Positions 18,850-29,516 are shown, numbered from the stretch's first letter. The stretch: DNA of 64,000 nucleotides from Synechocystis salina LEGE 00031 (GCF_015207985.1 NZ_JADEVV010000007.1:1-64000); one strand, 5' to 3'. Numbers and translations are program-made. The notes: a model not told the origin generated them from the letters alone.

Positions 18850-20178
18850 CTAGGGCTGTTTGATCATGCCTTCATAACGCTGGGAAATGACATAGGTTTG
18901 GATTTGTTTTGCCGTATCAATGGCGACCCCCACCAAAATCAACAGGGATGTGGCCCCCAAACCCTGGAAAGTAGTCACTCCGGTAGCCTGCTCCACAAAA
19001 ATGGGCAGAGTAGCCACAAAACTGAGAAAAATTGCCCCTAAAAAGGTGAGACGGTTAAGCACTCCTTCTAGATATTGCTCAGTCTTTTTCCCAGGGCGAA
19101 TACCAGGAATACTAGAACCCATCTTTTTCAGATTTTTTGATACGTCCTCTGGGTTAACAATCAGACTGGCGTAAAAATAACTGAAGAAGAAAATCATCAA
19201 GGAATAAACCACGGTATAGACCCAAGTACCGGGGCGCAAAGCGTTGGAAATTTGGACGAGAATTTCCCCAAACCCGCCTAAACCTTCATTGCCAGTGGCA
19301 AAACCAGCCAGGGAAGAAGGCAAAATCAGCACAGCGGAGGCAAAAATAATCGGCATTACCCCCCCTTGGTTCAAGCGTAGGGGCAAATAGCTAGTGCGCT
19401 CCCGATAGAGCTTTTTACCCACCTGACGACGGGCAGAAATAATCGGAATGCGCCTGGTGCCTTCCTGTACAAAGACGATACCCACAATCATGACCAGGAA
19501 AACCAGCATCAACAGTACCACCGCAGTGATGGACTGCCTGCCCCCGGACTGGGCATACTCAATGGTTTGACCCAAGGTTTGGGGTAGGGTGGCCACAATG
19601 TTGACAAAAATCAACAGGGAAGCACCGTTACCAATACCCCTTTCTGTAATCAACTCCGAAATCCACATCACAAACATGGAGCCGGCGGTGATGGCTAAAA
19701 CCGTTTGAAAAATAAATAGGGGGCCATAGTTGTTGGCATAGGGGCGCAGTAAACCAATGGTCAAACCCAAACCTTGGATAATGCACCAACCAAAGGCAAT
19801 ATAACGGCTGTATTGGGAAATTTTCCGCCGCCCTGCTTCCCCTTCATTTTTCTGCAAATCTTCCAGGGCAGGAATGGCCGCTGTTAGCAGTTGCATGATG
19901 ATGGAAGCGTTAATGTAGGGCAAAATGCCCAGGGCAAAAATTCCCACGGTGGATAAACCACCCCCGGTAAAAATATTTAAAAAACCAATAACGGAGTTAT
20001 CGTTGATGGCCTGGCTAAAGGCCTGGCGATCAATGTCCGGTACCGGGATGAAAATTCCCACCCGGACTAGAATTAGTAGCCCAATAGTAATAAGCAGCCG
20101 ACCCCTAAGGCCAGCCGCTTGGGCCATCTGCAGGAAAGTTTCCTGGGCAGAGGGGGCTTTGTCTCGACTTACGACCAT
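18850..20178 (-). CDS. secY: Protein translocase subunit SecY
   Basis: SecY, 442 aa, ten membrane helices, the channel of the Sec translocon; in cyanobacteria it serves both plasma and thylakoid membranes. Recognisable segments are NIFTGGGLSTVGIFALGILP (plug and helix 2) and the cytoplasmic loop RRIPIISARRQVG near the ribosome contact site. It lies between rplO and adk. Confidence 0.97.
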   Translation of the reverse strand: MVVSRDKAPSAQETFLQMAQAAGLRGRLLITIGLLILVRVGIFIPVPDIDRQAFSQAINDNSVIGFLNIFTGGGLSTVGIFALGILPYINASIIMQLLTAAIPALEDLQKNEGEAGRRKISQYSRYIAFGWCIIQGLGLTIGLLRPYANNYGPLFIFQTVLAITAGSMFVMWISELITERGIGNGASLLIFVNIVATLPQTLGQTIEYAQSGGRQSITAVVLLMLVFLVMIVGIVFVQEGTRRIPIISARRQVGKKLYRERTSYLPLRLNQGGVMPIIFASAVLILPSSLAGFATGNEGLGGFGEILVQISNALRPGTWVYTVVYSLMIFFFSYFYASLIVNPEDVSKNLKKMGSSIPGIRPGKKTEQYLEGVLNRLTFLGAIFLSFVATLPIFVEQATGVTTFQGLGATSLLILVGVAIDTAKQIQTYVISQRYEGMIKQP

Positions 20179-20279
20179 TTATTTATACCTGAGTAAAAGT
20201 GCGAGGGATGAAGCAAAACAATGAATTAACCTATTATCCCCTTCTCCCCGGCGATGGGGAAGGATTTTGGTTACCATTG

Positions 20280-20723
20280 TTAGCCCTGCGCCACCACACT
20301 GCCACCGGCTGCTTCAATTTTGGCTTGGGCCGCTTTGCTACAGGGAGCATGGACGGTGAGAGCTACGGCTAATTCTCCGTTGCCCAGGATTTTTAAAGGG
20401 CCGTCGTTACTAGTGACAATACCCGCTTCCATTAAGCTTTCCAGGGTGACCACGGTGTTGGGGGCTAGACCGGCCAACTTACCGACGTTAACCACAGTAA
20501 AATGCTTAGGGTTGTAGAGGGGAAAGTGTTTTAATTTAGGCAGACGACGGTAGAGGGGCATTTGTCCCCCTTCAAAACCAGCTTTGGTACCGGTACCGGA
20601 ACGGGATTTTTGGCCCCGCATACCAAAACCACAGCTAGCGCCTTGCCCTGCCGCAATACCCCGGCCAACACGGCGACGGCGTTTTTTAGCACCGTCATTG
20701 GGAGAGAGTTCGCTCAAATTCAT
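20280..20723 (-). CDS. rplO: 50S ribosomal protein L15
   Basis: L15, 147 aa from ATG 20723 ([20 protein letters not shown]), with the Gly-rich loop [17 protein letters not shown]. No rpmD (L30) gene lies between rpsE and this gene, as in other cyanobacteria. Confidence 0.96.
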   Translation of the reverse strand: MNLSELSPNDGAKKRRRRVGRGIAAGQGASCGFGMRGQKSRSGTGTKAGFEGGQMPLYRRLPKLKHFPLYNPKHFTVVNVGKLAGLAPNTVVTLESLMEAGIVTSNDGPLKILGNGELAVALTVHAPCSKAAQAKIEAAGGSVVAQG

Positions 20724-20791
20724 GGCTAATATCAAAAATTAAGTTCACAGGAGATGGAATTTTCACCTACCAAAGGCTTAGGACCTTGGGC

Positions 20792-21313
20792 TTAGGTGTA
20801 GAGATGCTCCACGGCAACTCCCCGCTCTTCCGCCACTTCCGAGAAAGTGCGCAGAGTTTCCAGGGCGTTGATGGCAGCCCGGGCATTGTTTAGAGGATTA
20901 TTGGAGCCTAGTTGTTTAGCTAGGATATTCTTAACTCCGGCCAGCTCTAGCACAGTACGAACAGCGCCACCGGCAATTACCCCGGTACCAGGGGCGGCGG
21001 GACGAACCACCACTTTGGCTCCCCCGGAAACCCCATTGGTGATATGGGTAATGGAATTGGATTTGGTCAGGGGCACCTCGATCAGTTGTTTTTTGCCATC
21101 GGCCACCCCTTTACGGACGGCTCCGATTACGTCCCCAGCTTTGCCCACTCCCACACCGACCTGGCCAGTTTCGTTACCGACTACCACGATCGCCCGGAAG
21201 CTAAGTTTTTTACCGCCTTTGACCACCTTACTGACTCGGCGGATTTGGATAACCCGTTCCTGCCAGTTGGTGTCTTCTTTTTTTTCACGGCTGGTTTTAC
21301 GACGCTTTGCCAT
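20792..21313 (-). CDS. rpsE: 30S ribosomal protein S5
   Basis: S5, 173 aa. The N-terminal double-stranded RNA binding domain contains [19 protein letters not shown], and the Gly-rich motif [13 protein letters not shown] follows. S5 acts in decoding accuracy. Confidence 0.97.
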   Translation of the reverse strand: MAKRRKTSREKKEDTNWQERVIQIRRVSKVVKGGKKLSFRAIVVVGNETGQVGVGVGKAGDVIGAVRKGVADGKKQLIEVPLTKSNSITHITNGVSGGAKVVVRPAAPGTGVIAGGAVRTVLELAGVKNILAKQLGSNNPLNNARAAINALETLRTFSEVAEERGVAVEHLYT

Positions 21314-21352
21314 AGTAATTTCCTTGGATGTTAATGGGTTTGGTTAACGTTG

Positions 21353-21715
21353 TTAGAAATCGAGACCGGCTTCCCTGGCCGCCTCCGCCAGAGCTTTTAC
21401 CCGTCCGTGATACAACTTACCACCCCGGTCAAAAACTACTTGGTTAATGCCTTTGGCGATCGCCCGTTGGGCTACCAACTTGCCCACCTCTGCGGAAGCA
21501 TCCTGGGTGGCGCTGGAACTGAGGGACTTTTTCAAATCGGGGTCGAGGGTGGAAGCCGCCGCAAGGGTGTGCTGGGCCACGTCATCGATCACCTGGGCGT
21601 AGATGTGGTCATTGGACCGAAAAACCGCCAAACGGGGCCGCTCGCTGGTACCAGATAAGTGGCGACGCAGCCGACGGTGACGACGTTGGGTGGCAGATTT
21701 ACGAGTACTTTTCAT
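21353..21715 (-). CDS. rplR: 50S ribosomal protein L18
   Basis: L18, 120 aa, which binds 5S rRNA. The N-terminus is very basic ([17 protein letters not shown]), followed by [20 protein letters not shown]. It is close-packed with rplF: three bases separate the rplF stop from its ATG. Confidence 0.97.
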   Translation of the reverse strand: MKSTRKSATQRRHRRLRRHLSGTSERPRLAVFRSNDHIYAQVIDDVAQHTLAAASTLDPDLKKSLSSSATQDASAEVGKLVAQRAIAKGINQVVFDRGGKLYHGRVKALAEAAREAGLDF

Positions 21716-21718
21716 GGT

Positions 21719-22258
21719 TTATTTTTTCCCTGTCTTACCAGCTTTACGACGGACATATTCACCTTGGTAGCGGATACCTTTACCCTTATAGGGTTCCGGT
21801 GGCCGCACAGCCCGGATTTTGGCCGCTGTATTCCCCAAGAGTTCCTTGTCAATGCCGGAGACAATTACCTGGGTGTTATTTTCAACTTTGACCTCAATGC
21901 CTGCGGGCATGGTCATTTCCACGGGCTTACTATAGCCGACATTCAGAGTCAACTTATTGCCCTGGGCCTGGGCTCGATAGCCCACCCCTTGGATTTCGAG
22001 ACGACGCTCAAAGCCCTGGGCCACCCCATCCACCATATTGGCAACGAGGGTACGCACCAGACCGTGGCGTTCCCGGGCAGCGCGGGACTCGTCCTGGCGG
22101 GTGACGGTGATGGTTTCCCCTTCCTGGGCCACAACTACCTTTTCCGGTAAATGTCTTGCCAGGGAACCCTTGGGGCCTTTCACACTCAGATGGGTGCCTT
22201 GAATATCTACGCTGACCTTCGCTGGGATGGGAATGGGGCGTTTTCCGATACGGGACAT
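21719..22258 (-). CDS. rplF: 50S ribosomal protein L6
   Basis: L6, 179 aa, starting [20 protein letters not shown]. The C-terminal motif [20 protein letters not shown] is the L6 signature. It is located near the factor-binding site of the large subunit. Confidence 0.97.
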   Translation of the reverse strand: MSRIGKRPIPIPAKVSVDIQGTHLSVKGPKGSLARHLPEKVVVAQEGETITVTRQDESRAARERHGLVRTLVANMVDGVAQGFERRLEIQGVGYRAQAQGNKLTLNVGYSKPVEMTMPAGIEVKVENNTQVIVSGIDKELLGNTAAKIRAVRPPEPYKGKGIRYQGEYVRRKAGKTGKK

Positions 22259-22317
22259 AGGATTAATTCTGTAAAGTTAAGTTTAAGTAGTAATACAATA
22301 GTAGCCTTCGACCAGGA

Positions 22318-22719
22318 CTACCAAATGTAACAAAGGATTTCGCCCCCAATGCCCTGGCGACGGGCTTCCCTATCGGTCATGATGCCGTGGGAGGTGGAAA
22401 CAATGGCGATGCCAATGCCGCCCAACACCCGGGGAATTTTTTTGGAAGGGGCATACACTCGCAAACCGGGCTTACTAACCCGCTGGAGGGTATTGATCAG
22501 GGGCTGGCGGGTCTTGCCTTTGTACTTTAAAGTGAGCACTAAAGTACGACTAATGCCTTCGCCGGTTTCAGCATAGTCTTCGATAAACCCTTCGCTTTTG
22601 AGCACCTTGGCAATGCTCAGGGTCATTTTAGTGGTGGGCACCTGGGTAGTGCTATGTCTCACCGCACAGGCATTGCGGATGCGGGTGAGCATGTCGGAAA
22701 TTGTGTCTGTTGAAGCCAT
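22318..22719 (-). CDS. rpsH: 30S ribosomal protein S8
   Basis: S8, 133 aa, starting [20 protein letters not shown]. The C-terminal signature [20 protein letters not shown] is intact. No rpsN (S14) gene lies between rplE and this gene. Confidence 0.97.
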   Translation of the reverse strand: MASTDTISDMLTRIRNACAVRHSTTQVPTTKMTLSIAKVLKSEGFIEDYAETGEGISRTLVLTLKYKGKTRQPLINTLQRVSKPGLRVYAPSKKIPRVLGGIGIAIVSTSHGIMTDREARRQGIGGEILCYIW

Positions 22720-22810
22720 TATTCCTGCTGGTAGATTCTCCTAAGGGATGATGATTCAGGTGGATTGATGGAAACTTGTTACTGATCAATCACCCTGAGC
22801 CGCGACTAAA

Positions 22811-23353
22811 TTAACTTCTAAAGGGCATGCCCAGAGCTTTAAGCAATGCACGGCCTTCTTCGTCAGTTTGGGCGCTGGTAATGATGGAAACGTCCATGCC
22901 CCGGATTTGATCGATGGTGTCGTAATCAATCTCGGGAAAAATTAGTTGTTCGCGAATGCCTAAGCTATAGTTACCCCGGCCGTCAAAGCTGTTAGGGCTG
23001 ATGCCACGGAAGTCCCGAATGCGGGGCAACGCTAAGTTAATCAAGCGATCCAAAAAGGCATACATCCGCTCGGAACGGAGGGTAACCATCACCCCCACTG
23101 GCATACCTTCCCGGATTTTAAAACCGGCGATCGCCTTGCGGGCCCTGGTCACTACCGGCTTTTGCCCTGTAATGGTGGCCAACTCCGCCAGGGAAGACTC
23201 CAAAGCCTTGGCATTTTGGGAAGCTTCCCCTAATCCCCGGTTGACAGTAACCTTGGTCAATTTGGGAACTTGGTGAATATTTTTGTAGCCAAACTCCTCC
23301 TTTAACTTAGGAAGAACGGTTTCTTGGTAGAGGGTTTTAAGTCGTTGAGTCAT
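22811..23353 (-). CDS. rplE: 50S ribosomal protein L5
   Basis: L5, 180 aa from ATG 23353 ([20 protein letters not shown]). The open frame reaches 35 codons further and into rplX, but that part shows no family similarity. The signature [17 protein letters not shown] is present. L5 binds 5S rRNA. Confidence 0.96.
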   Translation of the reverse strand: MTQRLKTLYQETVLPKLKEEFGYKNIHQVPKLTKVTVNRGLGEASQNAKALESSLAELATITGQKPVVTRARKAIAGFKIREGMPVGVMVTLRSERMYAFLDRLINLALPRIRDFRGISPNSFDGRGNYSLGIREQLIFPEIDYDTIDQIRGMDVSIITSAQTDEEGRALLKALGMPFRS

Positions 23354-23450
23354 GGTATTTACAGGGTCTCTGGGCTTGGTCAGAGAAATAAATGAACCGG
23401 GCACATCAAGCTGAAGTCTGGGGTCGGCCAGGGGGCAACTACACCAGCCT

Positions 23451-23798
23451 TTAGTCAATGATTTCTCCCGTTTTTTTCAGCATCCGCACTTTACGACCAT
23501 CGTCAGTGACGGTGTAGCAAATGCGACTAGCAATTTTTTCCTTAGTGGAATAGAGCATCACCTTGGAGCTATGGATGGGAGCTTCATAGCTACTGATCTG
23601 CCCCGATTCCCCCTCTTGACGGGGTTTAACATGCTTGGTGCGGATATTAACTCCTTTGACCACCACTTGACTTTGGCTCGGAATGGTTTGCAGGACTTCC
23701 CCCACTTTGCCCTTATCTTTGCCGGAAATTACTTGGATGGTGTCGCCTTTTTTGACGTGCATCTTCACCCGGTGGGGAGCTTGTTTGGTTTTAGTCAT
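23451..23798 (-). CDS. rplX: 50S ribosomal protein L24
   Basis: L24, 115 aa, a KOW-domain protein with the motif [20 protein letters not shown] near 14-33. Its ATG follows the rplN stop directly (TAA at 23801-23799, ATG at 23798), and its ribosome site GGAGGTGC lies inside the end of rplN. Confidence 0.97.
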   Translation of the reverse strand: MTKTKQAPHRVKMHVKKGDTIQVISGKDKGKVGEVLQTIPSQSQVVVKGVNIRTKHVKPRQEGESGQISSYEAPIHSSKVMLYSTKEKIASRICYTVTDDGRKVRMLKKTGEIID

Positions 23799-24167
23799 TT
23801 AGAGCACCTCCGGAGCCAAAGAAACAATTTTGGTAAAGTTTTTGTCCCGCAGTTCCCGGGCCACGGGGCCAAATACCCTGGTACCCCGGGGATTACCTTC
23901 AGCGTTGATGATCACAGCGGCATTGTCGTCAAAGCGGATACTCATGCCACTGGCTCGGCGCAAAGGCTGTTTGGTTCTGACAATCACCGCCCGTACCACG
24001 TCGGACTTTTTGATCGGCATGTTGGGCAGGGCATCCTTCACCACGGCAATAATTTGGTCGCCAATACCACCATAGGTGCAGTTCCCCGTGCCCAGAACCC
24101 GCAGACACATGAGCTTGCGAGCCCCACTGTTGTCCGCGACGTTGAGATAGGTTTGTTGTTGAATCAC
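23799..24167 (-). CDS. rplN: 50S ribosomal protein L14
   Basis: L14, 122 aa, starting [20 protein letters not shown], with the family motif [20 protein letters not shown]. It contacts 16S rRNA in a bridge between the subunits. It abuts rplX without spacer. Confidence 0.97.
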   Translation of the reverse strand: MIQQQTYLNVADNSGARKLMCLRVLGTGNCTYGGIGDQIIAVVKDALPNMPIKKSDVVRAVIVRTKQPLRRASGMSIRFDDNAAVIINAEGNPRGTRVFGPVARELRDKNFTKIVSLAPEVL

Positions 24168-24190
24168 GGCGTTTTCCTAAAAAAATCAGA

Positions 24191-24436
24191 CTAGGATGAA
24201 TGGCTCATAATGTTGATTACTTGCCAGCGCTTAGTTTTGCTCAGGGGGCGGGTTTCTTGGATGCGAACCTTGTCCCCTTCTTGGCACTGGTTTTCTTCGT
24301 CGTGAGCTTTAAATTTCTTGGTTTTGACGACAATCTTGCCGTACTTGGGGTGGGGAGAACGGCTTTCCACAGCAACAACGACGGTTTTATCCATTTTGTT
24401 ACTGACCACAATGCCCACACGTTCTTTAATCGCCAT
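24191..24436 (-). CDS. rpsQ: 30S ribosomal protein S17
   Basis: S17, 81 aa from ATG 24436 ([20 protein letters not shown]), with the signature [19 protein letters not shown] strong ribosome site GGAGGAA lies over the rpmC stop codon just upstream, so the two genes are coupled. Confidence 0.96.
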
Positions 24437-24443
24437 GGTGTTT

Positions 24444-24665
24444 CTATTCCTCCTCGGAAGGACTGTTCTCAAGTTGTCGTTCCCTTTCCACCGTTAATAG
24501 TTGGGCTAAGCGATGGCGGGCATGTTTAAATTCATGGGGATTTTCGGGACGACGGGTGGCCTGTTGGAACCGGAGTTGGAATAATCTTTGCTTGGTAGCG
24601 AGGATTTCCGTGCCCAGTTCTTCGTCGCCGAGTTTCCTTGCGTCCGCAATATTGGGAAGAGCCAT
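24444..24665 (-). CDS. rpmC: 50S ribosomal protein L29
   Basis: L29, 73 aa, two helices; the N-terminal part [20 protein letters not shown] and [13 protein letters not shown] near the end fit the family. It lies at the polypeptide exit tunnel. It starts one base after the rplP stop. Confidence 0.95.
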
Positions 24666-24666
24666 G

Positions 24667-25086
24667 TTAAATGTAATCCTCCTGACGGGTAATAAATTTA
24701 GTCTTAATGGGCAATTTCTGGGCGGCGAGGCGCATGGCTTCCCGGGCCACTTCCTCGGAGACTCCAGCTAGTTCAAACATGACCCGACCGGGTTTAACCA
24801 CCGCTACCCAATATTCCGGGGACCCCTTACCGGAACCCATCCGAGTTTCAGCAGGACGCATGGTGACGGGTTTGTCGGGAAAAATACGGATCCAGATTTT
24901 CCCACCCCGACGGATGTAACGGGTCATGGCTCGACGGGCGGCTTCGATTTGCCGGGAGGTGATCCAACAGGGTTCGGTGGCCTGGAGGGCGAAATCACCG
25001 AAGTTGAGGGTACTGCCCCGCTCCGCTAGACCCCGCATCCTGCCCCGTTGCTGTTTACGGAATTTTGTTCTTCTAGGACTTAACAT
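24667..25086 (-). CDS. rplP: 50S ribosomal protein L16
   Basis: L16, 139 aa, starting [20 protein letters not shown]. The signature segments [20 protein letters not shown] and [17 protein letters not shown] are present. It binds near the A-site tRNA. Confidence 0.97.
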   Translation of the reverse strand: MLSPRRTKFRKQQRGRMRGLAERGSTLNFGDFALQATEPCWITSRQIEAARRAMTRYIRRGGKIWIRIFPDKPVTMRPAETRMGSGKGSPEYWVAVVKPGRVMFELAGVSEEVAREAMRLAAQKLPIKTKFITRQEDYI

Positions 25087-25138
25087 AGTGCGTTAACGAA
25101 TAGGCGTTAATGATTGGCGATCGCCAAAGGAATGGAGC

Positions 25139-25861
25139 TTAACCGTCGTTGGAACGGTCATCAAACTGTTGTCGACGGGATTTGCGACGGGGTTGGCTGG
25201 GGGGAGCGACCACGGCCGCTTCTTGCCCAGGGATAATTTCCCCTTTAAAAATCCAGACCTTAATACCTAAAATGCCGTAGGTGGTGAGGGCCGTACGATA
25301 GGCATAGTCAATGTCCGCCCGCAGAGTATGAAGGGGCACCCGACCTTCCCGTACCCATTCTGTCCGGGCAATTTCTGCCCCGTTCAGGCGACCGCTAACT
25401 TGGATTTTGATACCTTTAACTTCAGCCCTTTCTGCCCTTTGCAATGCTTGGCGCACCACTCGGCGGAAGGAAACCCGACGCTCTAACTGTTGACCGATGT
25501 ACTCGGCCATCAAAGCCGCATCGGCATCAGCATTGGGTACTTCAATGACGTTGACCCGAATCTGCCGGGCTCCCCCAAGGAGGTTTTGCAGACCGGTACG
25601 TAGTTGCTCAATACCGGAGCCACCTCTTCCTACCACTACCCCAGGGCGGGCGGTGTGGATGCCTAATTCGATCTGTTCGGCTTTACGTTCAATGCGGATA
25701 TCAGAAATACCAGCATTATTGAGGGTTTTCTCAATATATTGACGAATTTTGTAGTCTTCCTGCAAAAGCTCTGGGTAGCGCTTGGGGTCGGCATACCAGC
25801 AAGATTTATGGTCTTTGGTAATGCCGAGGCGGAAGCCAACTGGATGTATTTTTTGTCCCAT
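25139..25861 (-). CDS. rpsC: 30S ribosomal protein S3
   Basis: S3, 240 aa, starting [20 protein letters not shown]. It has a KH domain around 45-110 ([13 protein letters not shown]) and a C-terminal domain with the motif [21 protein letters not shown] Lys/Arg-rich tail of about 20 residues follows. Confidence 0.97.
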   Translation of the reverse strand: MGQKIHPVGFRLGITKDHKSCWYADPKRYPELLQEDYKIRQYIEKTLNNAGISDIRIERKAEQIELGIHTARPGVVVGRGGSGIEQLRTGLQNLLGGARQIRVNVIEVPNADADAALMAEYIGQQLERRVSFRRVVRQALQRAERAEVKGIKIQVSGRLNGAEIARTEWVREGRVPLHTLRADIDYAYRTALTTYGILGIKVWIFKGEIIPGQEAAVVAPPSQPRRKSRRQQFDDRSNDG

Positions 25862-25890
25862 GTTTTGTATGCGTGACGTGAACAGCGATG

Positions 25891-26256
25891 TTAGTTATCT
25901 GCCAAGGCCGGGGCAACGGCAACGGTGATGTGGCAAGTGGGCTTGCGAATTTGGTAGGCACGACCCTGGGCTCGGGGGCGAAAACGTCGCAAACTGGGGC
26001 CACCGTCGGCGAAGGCCTGGCTAACAACTAGATCCGTGGGTTCCAAACCTTCGTTATGCTCAGCGTTGGCCACGGCGGAACGCAGTACTTTTAGCACCGG
26101 CTCACAGGCTTTATAGGGCATAAATTCCAGGATGATGAGGGCTTCCCGGTAGGAGCGCCCCCGGATCTGATCTAGCACCCGCCGCACTTTTAGGGGAGAC
26201 ATCCGCACGTAACGGGCGATCGCCTTGACCTCGGCCGTCGTATCAAGTTTTGTCAT
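25891..26256 (-). CDS. rplV: 50S ribosomal protein L22
   Basis: L22, 121 aa. The motif [20 protein letters not shown] near 14-33 and the tunnel-lining hairpin near [20 protein letters not shown] are intact. Confidence 0.97.
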   Translation of the reverse strand: MTKLDTTAEVKAIARYVRMSPLKVRRVLDQIRGRSYREALIILEFMPYKACEPVLKVLRSAVANAEHNEGLEPTDLVVSQAFADGGPSLRRFRPRAQGRAYQIRKPTCHITVAVAPALADN

Positions 26257-26271
26257 ACTGCTTACCTCTGG

Positions 26272-26550
26272 TTACTTACGCGCTTTTTTATCGCTTTTAG
26301 AATGACTGCGGAAGGTGCGAGTCGGCGCAAATTCCCCTAACTTATGCCCCACCATTTGTTCAGAGACAAACACTGGCACATGCTGGCGACCGTTGTGGAC
26401 GGCGATGGTATGGCCCACCATCTGGGGAAGAATTGTCGAAGCCCGGGACCAGGTTTTAACCACCTGCTTATCCCCCTTGTCATTGAGCTTGTCAATTTTG
26501 CGGAGCAGGGAAGCTGCCACAAAAGGACCTTTTTTTAGTGAACGACCCAT
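26272..26550 (-). CDS. rpsS: 30S ribosomal protein S19
   Basis: S19, 92 aa, starting [20 protein letters not shown], with the signature [20 protein letters not shown] followed by [13 protein letters not shown]. Confidence 0.97.
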   Translation of the reverse strand: MGRSLKKGPFVAASLLRKIDKLNDKGDKQVVKTWSRASTILPQMVGHTIAVHNGRQHVPVFVSEQMVGHKLGEFAPTRTFRSHSKSDKKARK

Positions 26551-26582
26551 AGTTCAGTTCCAACGAATAAAAACAAAAATAA

Positions 26583-27413
26583 TTATTTGGTGCGGCGACG
26601 GACAATCAGAGCACTACTGCGCTTCTTCTTGTTGCGGGTTTTAGCACCCAGAGCCGGTTTACCCCAGGGGGATACGGGGCCAGAACGACCGATGGGAGCC
26701 CGGCCTTCTCCACCACCATGGGGGTGGTCACAGGGGTTCATCACGCTACCCCGGACATGGGGACGACGACCTAGGTGACGCTTACGACCAGCTTTACCAA
26801 GTTTGAGGTTACGGAATTCGGCGTTGCTCACCCGACCAAGGGTGGCCACACATTCTTTCCGAACCATGCGTACTTCCTTAGAAGGCAACTTAATGGTCAC
26901 ATAGTCCCCTTCCTTGGCCACCACTTGGGCAAAAGCTCCGGCGGAGCGCACCATTTGGCCACCCCGACCGGCTACCAATTCCACATTGTGTACTTCACTA
27001 CCCAGGGGAATACGGCTCAGGGGTAAGGTATTGCCCACTTCAAAGGGAGCATCTTCCCCGGCAATCACGGTCATCCCCACCTGTAGTCCAGCGGGGGCGA
27101 GGATATAGCGCTTTTCTCCATCGGTGTAGAACAGCAGGGCGATGCGGGCATTGCGGTTGGGATCGTATTCGATCGCCGCTACCCGGGCCGGAATATTTTG
27201 CTTATTGCGTTTGAAGTCGATAATCCGGTAAAGGCGTTTATGGCCTCCCCCCCGGTGCCGACTGGTGATTACCCCGCGATTATTGCGACCTTTATGGTCG
27301 TGGCGGTTAGTGGTTAATGACTTTTCCGGCGTACTTTTAGTAATTTCAGTGAAATCGGAGACACTTGCCTGCCGAGTTCCTGGTGTCATTGGCCGATAAT
27401 TGCGAATACCCAT
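26583..27413 (-). CDS. rplB: 50S ribosomal protein L2
   Basis: L2, 276 aa, starting [20 protein letters not shown]. The motif [18 protein letters not shown], containing the histidine important for peptidyl transfer, is intact. Confidence 0.98.
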   Translation of the reverse strand: MGIRNYRPMTPGTRQASVSDFTEITKSTPEKSLTTNRHDHKGRNNRGVITSRHRGGGHKRLYRIIDFKRNKQNIPARVAAIEYDPNRNARIALLFYTDGEKRYILAPAGLQVGMTVIAGEDAPFEVGNTLPLSRIPLGSEVHNVELVAGRGGQMVRSAGAFAQVVAKEGDYVTIKLPSKEVRMVRKECVATLGRVSNAEFRNLKLGKAGRKRHLGRRPHVRGSVMNPCDHPHGGGEGRAPIGRSGPVSPWGKPALGAKTRNKKKRSSALIVRRRTK

Positions 27414-27455
27414 GGGTTTAGATAACAGTTAATGCAGTGGTGGTCTAAACGTGGC

Positions 27456-27761
27456 TTACACGTCGGGGAACAATTGGATGCTATCCCCTTCTTTGAGGGT
27501 GACAACGGCCCGTTTTACTTGGGCTTTAAAACCCATGAAACGACCCACCCGTTTTTGTTTGCGGGGCATGCGAGCCGTATTAACGCCTGTTACTTTGACG
27601 TCAAACAGTAGCTCGATCGCCGCTTTAATTTCCGGCTTGGTGGCTTCGGGGCGCACGTCAAAGACATATTTATTGTCTTCGAGCTGTAGGGTGGCCTTTT
27701 CCGTCACAATCGGCTTAATAATTAAGTCCGCCAAACGACGTTGGTCAATTACCTTACTCAC
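27456..27761 (-). CDS. rplW: 50S ribosomal protein L23
   Basis: L23, 101 aa, at the exit tunnel where signal recognition particle and trigger factor dock. I start it at GTG 27761 ([13 protein letters not shown] follows), because AGGAGG lies 5 bases upstream and the 19 codons before it are unlike L23. The GTG lies inside the end of rplD: the two frames overlap by 8 bases, which points to translational coupling. Confidence 0.94.
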   Translation of the reverse strand: MSKVIDQRRLADLIIKPIVTEKATLQLEDNKYVFDVRPEATKPEIKAAIELLFDVKVTGVNTARMPRKQKRVGRFMGFKAQVKRAVVTLKEGDSIQLFPDV

Positions 27762-28386
27762 CGTAAACCTCCTGGATTTTCTCGAGGGCAGTGGCGGTGG
27801 CCACAATGGTGTCTGCAACGAGGATGTCGTAGATATTGAGGTTATCTGCCCGTAAAATTTTCAAATAGGGAATGTTGCGCCCAGAAAGAAACACATTTTC
27901 CGGAATTTCATCCAGGATTAACAACACCCGTTTTTCAGGTTTAGCACCCCAGCGAGTCAAGGCCGTAGCCAACTCTTTAGTCTTGGGTTGGCTGAACTGG
28001 TCCCCAAAGGCTTCCACCACCACAAAGCTTTCTGCCTTAGAGGCGATCGCCGTTCTCAGGGCCAAACGCCGCTCCTTGCGGTTCATTTTTTGGCTATAGT
28101 CCCGGGGTTTGGGACCAAAGATTACCCCACCACCCCGCCAGAGGGGAGAACGGATCGAACCCGCCCGGGCCCGACCAGTACCTTTTTGTTTCCAGGGTTT
28201 GCGACCGCCCCCCCGGACTTCAGCTCGGGTTTTGGCGGAGGCATTACCTTGACGAGCATTATTCTGTTGTCGCACCAAGGCCCGGTGAACAATGTGGGCC
28301 GCATTTTCTTCCTTAGCAACCTTGAGGGTCAAGGAGGCATTACCTACCTCCTCCCCCTGCCAGTTTTTTACAATACAATCAACCAT
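27754..28386 (-). CDS. rplD: 50S ribosomal protein L4
   Basis: L4, 210 aa. The tunnel loop segment [20 protein letters not shown] and [20 protein letters not shown] are diagnostic. In E. coli L4 represses its own operon by binding the S10 leader; here the operon begins with L3 and has a long leader, so similar control is possible but unproven. Confidence 0.97.
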   Translation of the reverse strand: MVDCIVKNWQGEEVGNASLTLKVAKEENAAHIVHRALVRQQNNARQGNASAKTRAEVRGGGRKPWKQKGTGRARAGSIRSPLWRGGGVIFGPKPRDYSQKMNRKERRLALRTAIASKAESFVVVEAFGDQFSQPKTKELATALTRWGAKPEKRVLLILDEIPENVFLSGRNIPYLKILRADNLNIYDILVADTIVATATALEKIQEVYGE

Positions 28387-28425
28387 AGTTTTGTTCCTTC
28401 AGCAGTGACGGATAGAAAAGGCAAC

Positions 28426-29067
28426 CTAGCCCCGACCAACGGTTTTAGCGGGGGTGATATTCAAAAGAGTGCCGGGCTTACCGGGCAGGGCCCCTTTGAT
28501 GATCAGCAAGTTCCGTTCCGCATCCACTCGCACCACCGTTAAACGGCGCACCGTAACCTGGGACGCACCATACTGACCGGCCATTCTTTTACCGGGATAG
28601 ACCCGACCAGGGGTGGTACCAGCCCCAGTGGAACCGGGCAAGCGGTGGTTTTTAGAACCGTGGGTCATGTTACCCCGACGGAAATTGTGGCGCTTTTGGT
28701 AACCGGCAAAACCGCGACCCATGCTCTGGCCAGCCACATCCACCAGGTCTCCAGCTTGGAAAATGTCCGCTGTGACCGCATCCCCAGCCTGTAGACTGGG
28801 AGCTTCCGTCAAACGGTACTCCTTCAAATGGCGGACAGGGTCAGTGTTGGATTTTTTCAAATGGCCCAGTTCGGGTTTGGACAAGGCCTTTTCTTTAACG
28901 GGCAAAAAACCCACCTGTACGGCATTGTAGCCATCAGTGTCCTGGGTTTTAACCTGGGTAACGGGACAGGGCCCGGCTTGCACCACCGTCACAGGAATGG
29001 AAATGCCGCTTTCTTGATCAAATATCTGGGTCATGCCCAGCTTAGTTCCTAAAATACCGATAGACAC
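28426..29067 (-). CDS. rplC: 50S ribosomal protein L3
   Basis: L3, 213 aa, first gene of the superoperon. I start at GTG 29067 ([17 protein letters not shown] follows), six bases after GAGGG, rather than at the TTG two codons before, which abuts the ribosome site. The signature [20 protein letters not shown] (with one-letter tolerance) is near 140. No rpsJ gene precedes it; in cyanobacteria S10 lies elsewhere with tufA. Confidence 0.96.
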   Translation of the reverse strand: MSIGILGTKLGMTQIFDQESGISIPVTVVQAGPCPVTQVKTQDTDGYNAVQVGFLPVKEKALSKPELGHLKKSNTDPVRHLKEYRLTEAPSLQAGDAVTADIFQAGDLVDVAGQSMGRGFAGYQKRHNFRRGNMTHGSKNHRLPGSTGAGTTPGRVYPGKRMAGQYGASQVTVRRLTVVRVDAERNLLIIKGALPGKPGTLLNITPAKTVGRG

Positions 29068-29410
29068 GGTCAACCCTCTGCACTAAATAATTAATGTGAA
29101 TAAACAAACAGGAAACACTCCAGACATAAAGCAGAGACCCCAGACAAATGCCTCTGGTCAATGGCTTTGAGCCCGATAAATAACTGATTTAGTTACGTCG
29201 ATGGAGCGTTTCAATCAAGCTTGGCTTGAGAGACCACCTTGTGTCCTAGCGGTAGGGAGAGTTAGTCCTACATGGGCCCAGAAGGTGGATAACCCTAGTT
29301 CCTGGTCAGACTTAGAAACCCTATGGCATTCCAGTATCTGCAGGGGGTCTTCAAAAATAGCAGTTTAACGTTTTGATATTACTCGATCTAATATCCAGTT
29401 TTGACCGCGA
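29068..29410 (-). ncRNA. Long structured leader of the rplC operon
   Basis: From the predicted start near 29410 to the rplC start there are about 340 bases without a coding frame. On the minus strand a 7-bp stem CCACCTT/AAGGTGG (29287-29281 and 29240-29234) encloses an inner hairpin GTAGG/CCTAC. A second hairpin CCAGA/TCTGG lies near 29158-29141. This is unusual length for a cyanobacterial leader and suggests post-transcriptional control of the ribosomal genes, or a separate small RNA. It does not match any riboswitch or RNA family that I can name. Confidence 0.45.
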
Positions 29411-29416
29411 TTAACC

Positions 29417-29445
29417 ATCATAGCCATAAAGGGAACCCCCGTCAA
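29417..29445 (-). promoter_or_regulatory. Promoter of the ribosomal superoperon
   Basis: Minus strand: -35 TTGACG (29445-29440), a spacer of exactly 17 bases and -10 TATGAT (29422-29417). Both boxes differ from the sigma-70 consensus by one base each, so this should be a strong housekeeping promoter. Confidence 0.8.
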
Positions 29446-29516
29446 ACTAATTTTCCTGCCAGGGCATCTCCTCGGAGGTGTAAGAACAAGCATTCTTTCG
29501 CTGACGCGCAAATTTC

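Noticed and set aside
21659-22150. A plus-strand open frame of 163 codons over rplF
   Set aside because: Antisense shadow of rplF in a codon-biased operon; no recognisable protein features.
23571-24194. A plus-strand open frame of 207 codons over rplX and rplN
   Set aside because: It covers two well-supported ribosomal genes in reverse, and its sequence has no family resemblance.
27988-28542. A plus-strand open frame of 184 codons over rplD
   Set aside because: Antisense shadow of rplD and rplC; low-complexity Pro/Thr-rich translation.
29068-29410. The rplC leader as 6S RNA, SRP RNA, tmRNA or a riboswitch
   Set aside because: None of the conserved core sequences of these RNAs that I know are present on either strand, so only a generic structured leader is claimed.
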